Made by a program: the position numbers and the translations under genes. From Isoetes taiwanensis (lineage: Eukaryota > Streptophyta > Lycopodiopsida > Isoetales > Isoetaceae): a stretch of 64,000 nucleotides of DNA. Location of the stretch: NCBI GenBank assembly GCA_021234155.1, contig JAJEKV010000205.1, forward strand, positions 785,501-849,500, written 5' to 3'. Numbering within the stretch: the stretch's first letter is position 1; every line of letters starts with the position of its first letter. The notes beneath the pieces are model-generated. The model made no database searches and was not told the DNA's origin. It saw only the letters and a program-made list of their open reading frames with translations. Shown piece by piece: positions 55,264-64,000 of this stretch.

Positions 55264-58200
55264 CTAACCATTCATTCTAGTTGGAGGCTAGTTCTAGGAG
55301 ATGGTAGGCTTTATCTATAAAAGAAACAATGATTATTTGTGTAGAATTGCATTTCAAAGCTAGATTGGTCATGTTTTAGGCAATCAAATTTGAAAGCTCT
55401 GCCTTCTTCTGAAATACTCTCTATCTATTTTAACTTGAAGGAAACAATTTTTAAGGCGATGTAAACAATTCCGTCTCTTTTCCATTTTGCCGGCGTATGA
55501 TTGATGGGCAAATCTTAAGCCCATCAATATCCTGCCAATCCGGAATACCAAATTTTTCATTCCGGATCTACAAGAGAATTGATTCACAAACGAAATCCAT
55601 CATTCAAAAACCGGTTGCAAGCTAAGAGCTTGGTTGCAGTAGGGGTTTCAGTGGCGAACGTTAGTAGTTATATTGCGTTAACCAAAGATTTAAGTACAAC
55701 CAATATGTGATTGAGACCTAACATTGTTAATTGTGCCATTGATATTGGCATAGAAGCGCTATTTGATCAAAATTGATCCAAGCACCAAGTTTCAACACTT
55801 TTCCGCCCAATATGGTAATGTTAATGCCACCTATGTGAACTTAGTTATAGTATGTCACTAGCTCCCAAAAGCACCACTCCAAGGCTGATTGATCTTAGAC
55901 TCTAAGATCAATGGGAAGCTCTGGCCTCCTTAATTCTTTATTTTTTATGTCATTTCCCTCAAATCTTGAAAGTAGGGGCATCTTCACTAGTCGAATATTT
56001 ATGTACTATTCTATTCTATTCTATTCTATTTACGATATGTATCCCTTCAACATTTCATTTAGACTATTAAATAAACCAGCAATACAACTACAGTTTTAAA
56101 TGTGCATGGTTTGTTGACATTAGCCCACGGTTGTTTGAAGCATTTCAAGTTTAGTAAACTAATGTTACTAAGGATTGTGGATGTCACTGTATTTGCTTCT
56201 TATAATAGCAACCAAAAATTGGAGAGCAATGGGATTTGATCCCCAACCGTTTCCATAACTCATAAGCAATAATGATAAACTTATTTCCATAAATATGTAC
56301 AAAACCAATCCAACAAAATAGCAAACATGTAAGTGCTTGCCCATCTTGCTTTTGTACTTAAGTACATATATATTAGGCAAATTAATACAGCTTAAACGGA
56401 ATACCTCTAATTCGGTCTAGTGATGCAACAAGCCCTCGAAACTTACATCTACCTTCTAAATTCTGATATGCCTATTTAAAAATATCAAGAGAGGGATTCA
56501 AGTTTACCAGATCGGCTATTGTGAGGTTGAACTACCATAAAGAGAATTAAGAAACAAGAAATAACTAACATAAATGAGATAAACAAGAATGAGAAAGCTA
56601 TGTGGCACAAGGAAATAGGGCTAACAATAGGATTGCAAAATGGACTACAAGCAATAGCATTGGACGAGCCGTTCTAACCAACCAAAGAACGGACCAAGAA
56701 TTTATACCTGGACTACTAAAAGGAATACAAGCAACACAAGCATGGTAAGAACCAACATGACAAACCAAAAAGCGGACCATACCAGCAACAAAAAGAAAAT
56801 CAACCCACCTAGAGAAATCATAAACAACAACTTTACTAGCTGAAAAAGAGAATAAACGTAGATTTAGAAAGTCGAAATCTATGGAAACCAAAAGAAACTA
56901 GAACTCAATAAAGGCATACAACCCTATAAACAAGACTACCACAATTGACACAAAAACCTATGGAAAGGGGTGCATAACATTCAAGGATGCATCGACAAAC
57001 TGCAATCAAGCCTCGTAATATAGGACTAACCATGGTAAGAACACCGAAGTGATGTGATGGACCAACACCATGTCGGGCGAACTTGCAAAGTTGTATGCCC
57101 TAGCCTAAAGAAAATAAAAAAATGTCAGTCCCTGGTCGAATTGTGTAGTTGCCATGTTGGAATGCTTCCAAACCAATGTCGACTTGATCGCCCCCACCCC
57201 TGGATCATAAACCTGTCATTTTCCATCGACTTCTAGGGTAACGCGGTAATGGCCCACGTCGTAACAAGCAAAGCTGGATCTATAATAAACTGATCCAAGA
57301 ACAAGAACAAGATCCAGGATGAGAACTATCCAATCTATACCCAAGCAACCAATGCAAAGAAAAACCATAGAACGAAATTAAAGGACAATCGAAAAAGTAA
57401 GGAAATCTGCCAAGATGAACGAACTGAAACGAAATACCATCCACCCAAAAAATCCAGATATTATATCAAACTGATAAAAGCTTTTTCCCAATGATGTTGA
57501 CAACCATAGAAAATAAGAGAAACACCTAGACCAATGTAGATGCTAAACTTTTGAAAAATGTCAGATTAAACAAGATCAAGACCATCCATGATAATCTTGA
57601 CTCGAACTAAAACGAACAAAGACTTAGATAGGCCATTAAAGAAAAACCATAACTATGACAAATAGACTAGGCCAAACTCAAGCGATCCAGAGAAGTAGGA
57701 CAATAGCACCACCAAACAAACAACAACTCAAGATTTGAGACAACCACCAATATGCAAATCGAAAAATCCACACAAAACCTTTTAAGCCTCTATCTTCGAC
57801 AACTCGATAAGCTCCAAGAAGCAAGGCCCAAGTGCGGCATTTTAAGTTAACCTTGCAGGAACCTGGAAAACAAAGAACCGATGGAGCAAGATCTAGGGTC
57901 CACCACCCGAAAAAGCACAATGAAACCTCCGCTATGCTTTAAGATCTAGGAAAGTAAGATACAATACCCTAGACTCAACCTCATTAAAAATCAAAGAACA
58001 TATCAAACTATGTCACTTTATTTTCCAAAAAACACGAATAAATGTTTAAGAAACAAGTTTTTAAAGGAATATCGGGTGCAAAAAACCCTTGCTACAAGAA
58101 CGTTCCAGTATCCCCTGGCAAAAAACCCAATGCAGATTTTGCTGTGACATTTTGTGGACGAAGATCTGGATAATTCATGGCAAATGCTGGAGCAAAGCGA

Positions 58201-58860
58201 AACGACTAGAGCAACGATGTTGGGGCAGTAATGTGGATTGTCACAGGGCAGCAAAGCTTGGGTGGGCAAAAGGATCAAAGCTAGTTCGTGATTTGGTCTG
58301 CGAGACAACAAGCGACACAGGAACATGGAAAGAATTTGCAGATCTGACAGCAGCAATTGGGAACGGGGAGCAAAAGCAAATAACAAGCCAACTGAGCCAA
58401 TGAATGCAGAGACAAGGAGCAAAGGTTACAATAGGAATTCAAAACTGTGGTGAGAACACAAATCTTCTGAGATTGGATCTCCAGGCATTGGTATTTGCTA
58501 TATGTAGTCCAACTATCTTTTATATGTTTTTTCTTATGTGATATGTCTTTTGTCGGTGTCATAATTGCATTAACACCAACTCTATCATTTCTTTTTATTG
58601 CTTGTGGTAGATTTTCATGTATCCAAGTTATAGGCATTAGACATGATATCTTGCATGGAGGTTATTTTCGTAGACTAGTCCATTTTTCCTCTAGAGTGTT
58701 CATTGCTTGATCTAACCTTTTTTCATATGCTTAGCAATGGCAATGTTGGACTCGTTTTCTCTAGTTCTATATGGTTTATATGTCTCTTATATGATATGGT
58801 TCTTGTCACTGTTACAACCACCCTAAAGCCTATGTGCTTTCATTTCTTTTATAAGGGCTC
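55264..58860. other. AT-rich stretch without a recognised gene
   Basis: Holds a (TCTAT)n tract at about 56006-56031 and a TTTCATTCCGGATCTACAAG copy at about 55555 (relatives at 28167 and 52345). From about 56400 to 58480 the plus strand is A-rich and gene-poor. Open frames up to 134 codons (58018-58422, minus) show no motif. Repeated phrases around TAGTCCAACTATCTTTTATA (58504) recur at about 61921. Confidence 0.4.
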
Positions 58861-58869
58861 GCATGAAAA

Positions 58870-59470
58870 CAGACAAAAGCTCCCATGCGAGCCCCATTCT
58901 AGAATCCCATCAATCCGAGCACTCGGATCGAAATTCTAGAGGGGGCGAGCATGCATGTTTCGCATGCATGCATTGCATGCTTTCTCTGGTTGGGAGATCG
59001 CTATATTATGCGAGGTTCTTCATCAACGTCTCATCGGCGCTTCCTCTTCTCTCTCAGCAGTACCTTATTCTCTATTCTTTGAAACCATGCAGAGGAGGGG
59101 CTTCTCCCTGCTTTGATTGATCAGTTTGGCATTTCTTTCATGTTGTGGCATGTCCTTTCTCTCGGCCTTGCCGCTTATTTGGCCATAATCCTTTGACCTT
59201 CGTCCTAAATTCCGTTTTGATAAAGAAGTTCTCTTCTATTCGAAAAGTGTTTGTCGTTTTCATGGGGACCCCATTCTAGAATACCATCGATCTGAGCTCT
59301 CGGATCGAGATTCTAGGGGGGCGAGCATGCATATTTTGCATACATGCATGCATTGCATGCTTTCTCTGGTTGGGAGATCGCCATATTATGCGAGGTTCTT
59401 CATCAACGTCTCATCGGCGCTTCCTCTTCTCTCTCAGTAGTACCTTATTCTCTATTTTTTGAAACCCATC
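58870..59470 (+). repeat. Direct repeat pair with GCATGCAT-rich core
   Basis: 58895-59085 and 59270-59465 are near-identical (ATTCTAGAAT..., GAGCATGCAT..., GCGAGGTTCTTCATCAACGT). Inverted relatives lie at 60395-60580 and 60788-60940. Confidence 0.8.
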
Positions 59471-59715
59471 CTCCCTCCTTAATTGTTTAATGTATTTATC
59501 GCCTGGCATGCGTGACCATCCCCTCTATTTGAAGAGGTTTTTCTTTTGTTGTCGCATGGCATGCGTGATCAGCCCCTCCACTTTGGGAGGTTTGGTTTTT
59601 CACATTTGTTCTAGTGTTGATGATGTGCAGGTACAGGTTGGCAAGCGGCAGTAGCTTCGACTTCTCCATTTGTGGGTTCTTTGGGAGCGATTTCTTAGCC
59701 TTACATTTGTCCAAG

Positions 59716-60165
59716 CCCCTTGTCGAAGGCTTATCACTAGGGTTGTTCTTCGAAAACCCGAAAGGGCGGGGTTTTTAATCCCGGTGATGAGCTTTCGGCA
59801 GGTACACAAAATAAACATCTATTAGCATTGTATTTTCTGGGGTCCAAGTTGTATAATTGGACATTCCCTTTATTTTTCTTCGTGGGTAGTTCGTATGTGT
59901 GCGGCTACCCACGCTAGCTAGACTTTTTATTCATCTCAGCAAAATTTTACAATGGTTGAGAGTAGGTAGCTGCACATTTGCAAGCTACCCACAATGAAAA
60001 AAAAAAAACAGGGAATATCCACTTATATCATCTGGACTCCAAAAAAATTCTACAAATGTCGGTTAAGTGTACCTGCCGAGAGCTTATCGCCGGGATTAAA
60101 AAACCCCGCCCTTTCAGGTTTTCAAGGAAAAACCCTAGTGATAAGCTCTCGTCAAGGGGCTTGAA
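59716..60165. repeat. Inverted repeat, about 450 bp across
   Basis: The left arm (CTTATCACTAGGGTT..., GGGCGGGGTTTTTAATCCCG, GGTGATGAGC..., GGCAGGTACAC) and the right arm (its approximate reverse complement ending at about 60165) face each other. The TTTCTGGGGTCCA/TGGACTCC and GTGGGTAG/CTACCCAC pairs lie further in. The arms contain the same GGGCGGGGTTTTTTAATCC segment as the LINE 3' end at 63750, so this is probably two LINE tails in opposite orientation. Confidence 0.75.
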
Positions 60166-60394
60166 CACAATGTAAGGCTGCAAATAAATGCTCCCACAAA
60201 AAAACTCACGAAGTCTGAAGAAGACGGAGTCGCGCATTCCACTGTACCTGCACATCAACAAACTAGAACACAAAGATAAGAAAACAACAACCTCGAAAAG
60301 CGAAGGGCTGGTACGCGACATGTGCCACGCGACAAAAAACAACATTTACAATAAAGTACACATTAAGGGAGGGTGGGTGGGAGTCAAGAGAACT

Positions 60395-60940
60395 GCTAAG
60401 AGAGGAGAAAACGCCAATGAGAAGTCGATGAAGAACCTGCAAGAAATAGCAATCCCAAATGGACCAGAGCCCCAAAAAATGCATGCAATACATACATGCA
60501 TGCAAAAGATGCATGCTTGCCCATTTGAGAATACTGATTCGATGGCTCGGATCGATGGCGTTCTCGAATAAGGGCTCGCATGAAAACAGACAAAAGCTCC
60601 CACAAAAAGAGAATTTTCTTATCAAAACGGGATCGAGGTCGAAGGTTGAAGGATGGCCAAAAAAGAGACAAGATCGAAGAAGAACATATCCCAGCATGGA
60701 AAAAGACGCCAAACTGTCAAACCAAGCAGGGAGAAGCGCCTCCCCTGCCTAGTATCAAAAAAAGAGAGTCAAGGGAACTAGTAAGAGAGGAGAAAACGCC
60801 GATGAGAAGTCGATGAAGAACCTGCAAGAAATAACGATCCCAAATGAACCAGAGCCCCAGAAAATGCATGCAATGCATGCATGCATTGCAAGAGATGCAT
60901 GCTCGCCAATTCGACCAATCTGATGGCTCAAATCGATGGC
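60395..60940 (-). repeat. Inverted copies of the GCATGCAT-rich repeat
   Basis: 60395-60580 and 60788-60940 contain GAGAGGAGAAAACGCC..., AAGTCGATGAAGAACCTGCA and ATGCATGCAATGCATGC blocks. They are the reverse complements of the pair at 58895-59465 at moderate similarity. The segment between them (60580-60760) corresponds to 59085-59270 inverted. Confidence 0.7.
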
Positions 60941-62400
60941 ATTTCTTTTATCGTGTTTATCTTCGTTGCCTTACTCGTTTTCTTCTCGTTGTGTCGCCCA
61001 TCACATCCTTTAATTCTATTGTCTATTATTGCTCCATCTGTCCCATATATTTCGTGAGCCTTTTTAGTGGTTGCTTTCTTGGACTTGTTTCAATCGTCCC
61101 ATTTCTTCCTGTGGATCCTTACAGTCGTACTTTTGCTCCACCCGCTTCTGTACTTCCTGTGTACACCACCTTTGTTCATCCCAGGTGACCCTTCTGTCCT
61201 ATTTCTTCGTGGTATACTTTTTCTACTGTCTCTACCCTGATTTGTCTCATTTTGCTCCACATATTCCATGGTTGGTTGGTTTCTTTAGTTCTTTAAACAT
61301 CTCCCACCTTGCATTTTGAAAAGTTCTCAAAATCCATGTGGCTACCTGCTACGTTCTTCATCTTTCTCTTCAGTGAGTTTTAGTAGCATATTCTTCTTGT
61401 TTCATTTGTTAGGGTTTTGTTCTTTTAGTCTCGTTAGTTTATGTTTGGCTCTGCTGTTTTTATTTTGTCCATGCTCATTGTCGGTTGCTCCTCTTCCAGC
61501 CTTTGGTTTACCTATTCTATTAGTCATTGTTGGCCTTGCTTTCATGCTTCGGATCCCCTTGGTCCTTGGGTAGGGTTGGTCTCTAAGGTTGGCTTGCCTC
61601 ATCAGTTTGCTGGTTGACTATTGTTTATTTCTTGTGGCTGTTACATTTCGAGTTTGACTAGTGCATATTTTTAGAACTCCAAATTTGCTTGATTTCTTAT
61701 GTGAACTATAACTTATAGTAGACATGCGCAAGTTATGCACATTAGGCATGATGTGGCATGGGGTTATGCATCGGCATTCATTATAGTTTGGCAAAAATAT
61801 TATATCAAGCATGTATATGATGTTAGATGGATAATGGTGACCTTATTCTGTTTCATGTTGCATCAGTATTTGTTATATGAGTGTGATATATTTGGTTTTA
61901 TGATGTATTGATGTGCTTATGTAGTCCACCTATCTTTTATATAGTTTTCTTATGCAGTATATTTCTTGTTGGTGTTACAACTATATTTATACCAATCTGC
62001 CCTGCCAATTCTTGTATCGCTTGATTTTCTCATGCAAATTATGACTTGTTGTAGACTTGCTCATGTTCGAGTTATAGACATTAGGCATGAGATTTGGCAT
62101 TGAGGTTATGTATGAGCATTCTTTATAATGGCAATCGTACTATATTGTGTTCGAGTTTTAGGCATTAGGCATGGGATTTTGGCATGGAGGTTATGCATTC
62201 TTTATGGTAGTAGGCGTGCTATATCGAGCATAAATTATCAGGTTCTATAATGACAACTTTTTATCTCATTCTGTTTCACGTTGCATCAATATTCATTATA
62301 AGTGTGGGATCCATTTAGTTTATGAGCCATGGGTATTTGTTTTAACTAGTTGATCTATCTTATTTTCTATGTGTCTCTTATGTGGTATGGTTCTTCTTCT
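60941..62400. other. T-rich repeat debris without a recognised gene
   Basis: Contains GTCGCCCATCA...ATTATTGCTCCAT phrases at about 60990 and again at about 63940, and repeated TTAGGCATGAGATTTGGCAT-type phrases at 61740, 62080 and 62165. The frames are low-complexity Leu/Phe/Ser. No gene is called. Confidence 0.4.
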
Positions 62401-63549
62401 ATGGTGGCTATGGATGAAGCCCGGCTGCCCAACCTTGCTTTGGCAGTGGCGATGGGCCCGCAGCATGGAATAAAATAACGGCTAAGGTTAGCCAAATGGC
62501 TATTTTGTAATAGTTTTGCCAAGAAAAACGGCTAAAGTAAATGGAAAAAATGCCCAAAAAAAAGAAAATTTTAGCCCAATTTTTTTGCCGCCCAAGTGAG
62601 TTTTTAGGTTGAATAGCCAAACCTTTACCTCCAGACATATCCATCAGGACATCGATTAGCTAAACCTAAGATAGAGTGGTCTTGGAAAAATGGATAGATT
62701 AGCCTGAAATTCAACACCAATGTATGTACTAACTTTAAGAAATTTCAAATAGAGTTTACATTTTCCTTTTTTTAAGTACAAAGCTGAAGCATTAAAGGAA
62801 AAGGAACAATGTTGTCCCTTTTTTTTTTAGGTTTTTGAACATGTTCATGTATGTTTGTGTCTTGATTTATGTATTTACAATAAATTCATTGGGTTTTTTT
62901 AAATCACTATAGCGTGATGGCTAATATTTGCCTTTCCATTTTGTGAAAGTTTAGCCAAAAGCAAGAAACTATGATGGAGAAAAAGCATTTAGTTTAGCCA
63001 AGTGTTAGAAACTTCTAGCCCCAATTTGAAGATAGTTTAGCTAAACCTATTTTGGCTACACTAAAATATGGGAGTAGTAATTTATTCCATGGCCCGCAGC
63101 GACTCAAAGCCTGCTGGAAAGACAAGCAAGCCCAGTGGTTCTCGCTATGGAATGTGCAGGCACACAGATGTGGACCAGTGCATACACCGAAGGAACGTGC
63201 TGCCTTGAAGCAGTACTTGGATGCTTGCTTCATGGCCAAGCTTTGGGATGCAGAGGCCCTGTCACATGTCAAGGTGGCAAATTATCGACAGCAGGTTAAT
63301 CCCATGCTCACGAGGGGCCCACACCACTACCTGCGCACCCATCTACCCATGAAAAAGCGCAGGGTGATTGCTTCCATTCGCACAGGTGCACACCACCTCC
63401 GCATTGAGACAAGGAGATGGATTTGGGAGGGCGTGAGGGCAGAGTGTCGATCTTTGTCAGCTGCCATTGAGGATGAAAGTCACGCCCTCGGGCTTTTTGT
63501 CCCGCTGCATACGAGCATATCGGGGCTCGGTATGCTTTCGGTTAGTTAA
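62401..63549 (+). pseudogene. LINE ORF2 C-terminal fragment, transposon-interrupted
   Basis: 62401-62463 reads MDEARLPNLALAVAMGPQ and continues in frame after the transposon (63092 on) with RLKACWKDKQAQWFSLWNV. Then comes MKKRRVIASIRTGAHHLRIE and ETRRW, the signature near the end of ORF2 in many non-LTR retrotransposons (the Leu-Arg-Ile-Glu-Thr-x-Arg-Trp block), then EDESHALGLFVPL. The usual C-terminal cysteine pattern is lost. Reverse transcriptase and endonuclease domains are absent: 5'-truncated and dead. Confidence 0.72.
62464..63091. mobile_element. 628-bp non-autonomous DNA transposon in the LINE
   Basis: 8-bp direct repeat GCCCGCAG at 62456-62463 and 63092-63099, and ends CATGGAATAAA.../...TTTATTCCATG (11-bp perfect inverted repeat). 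The interior shares GGCTAA..., GCCAAATGGC.ATTTT and TTTTAGCC phrases with 54326-55113, so both belong to one family with diverged tips. No coding capacity. Confidence 0.86.
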
Positions 63550-63872
63550 TTCTTATCCGGGCCTTGCATGAGCTACTGCGCCGGCCTCTGTAGGCTTGTT
63601 GTTGGGATCGTACCTCCAGGGAGGTAATGGATACGCGGACTTCGGTTATGCCCCCCTGTCCGACATTAACCTCAGCTGTACTTGTGATTATGTACATAAC
63701 TGTGCAGTATGTCAGCATCCTTATTGCTACTAAGGTTTTTCCCCCAAAAACCCTTCGGGGCGGGGGGTTTTTTAATCCTGGTAGTAATACGCCTGCTGCT
63801 CTCTCTCTTTGTACTTGGGTCCCATAGGCCAGTTGGTCTCCGTGGACGATAAAACTATTCTATTCTATTCTT
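63550..63872 (+). mobile_element. LINE 3' UTR and (TCTAT)n tail
   Basis: Contains a hairpin-prone AAAACCCTTCGGGGCGGGG stretch (about 63747-63765), then GTCTCCGTGGACGATAAAAC and a TCTAT-repeat end at about 63850-63870. The same end is found inside both pogo transposases (3391, 21554), and the same hairpin segment at 59752 and 60090. This defines one LINE family with a pentanucleotide tail in place of poly(A). Confidence 0.75.
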
Positions 63873-64000
63873 AAACCAAGGTGCCTTTCAAATTTTATCT
63901 CCTCTATTGTTCCACTACCTTATTAATTTTCCTCTCTCTATGTCGCCCATCATGTCCATTAGTTTTAGTTGCCCATTATTGCTCCATTTGTCCCACAGTC
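63873..64000. other. Window end, repeat debris
   Basis: Resembles 60960-61050 (GTCGCCCATCATGTCC..., ATTATTGCTCCATTTGTCCC). No gene. Confidence 0.5.

Noticed and set aside
58018-58422. 134-codon minus-strand frame as a gene
   Set aside because: No domain or conserved motif, overlapping comparable frames on both strands, repeat-rich surroundings.
1-64000. Assignment to one named species or a sex chromosome
   Set aside because: Repeats and an RKD gene would fit such a region, but nothing in the sequence is diagnostic.

Overview
This window is plant nuclear DNA from a repeat-rich, probably heterochromatic locus. The plant evidence is an RWP-RK (RKD-type) transcription-factor gene with spliceosomal introns, a Dof-type zinc finger, a two-pore K+ channel (TPK) EF-hand exon, Ty1/copia and Ty3/gypsy fragments, and sequence noise at CHG (CAG/CTG/CCG) trinucleotides, the context of plant-specific DNA methylation. 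A non-seed land plant seems likely (abundant pogo-type transposases, LINEs with a pentanucleotide tail), but the species cannot be fixed from sequence alone.

Layout. 1-1120: no recognisable gene. 1121-10742 and 19267-27986 are two copies of one segmental duplication. Each holds a decayed pogo/CENP-B-type transposase on the minus strand, a minisatellite, a duplicated first-exon-like block, a TPK EF-hand fragment, an LRR fragment, an (AC)n tract and a Pol III-type tRNA-like module at the right end. Copy 1 also carries a 1.1-kb poly(A) retro-insertion with target-site duplication; copy 2 does not. 10745-17196 carries duplicates of the 3' and 5' flanks of the RKD gene, but no RKD coding sequence, around one copy of a gypsy-protease/copia composite. 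17197-19266 is unassigned.

28236-45225 is a head-to-tail tandem array of seven units of about 2.4-2.7 kb. Each unit has a Ty3/gypsy protease-region fragment on the plus strand and a Ty1/copia pre-integrase fragment on the minus strand. The first four units also carry a fragment of cytoplasmic 26S rRNA of about 350 bp, on the minus strand. The array ends in a polypurine tract of about 380 bp and a 300-bp 5' flank, followed at once by the apparently intact RKD gene (46019-48698). The RKD 3' flank (48834-50128) is the source or sister of the copies at 10745-14803.

50140-51585 has exon-like pieces of an unidentified gene. 51994-52071 is a tRNA-like SINE head. 52993-55263 (minus) is a Dof-finger gene with acidic WDEFD repeats, interrupted by a 788-bp non-autonomous transposon with a 9-bp target duplication and split by an out-of-frame 172-bp internal duplication. 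55300-62400 is AT-rich, largely without genes, with direct and inverted repeat clusters. 62401-63872 is the 3' end of a LINE, interrupted by a second member of the transposon family found in the Dof gene and ending in a (TCTAT)n tail.

How it fits together: the window is a locus in flux. The RKD gene is the only apparently complete gene. Its flanks and one exon have been copied, broken and amplified around it, together with transposon debris. The CHG-centred pattern of differences between repeat copies suggests uncorrected long-read errors at methylated cytosines, so many apparent frameshifts between repeat copies should not be trusted.
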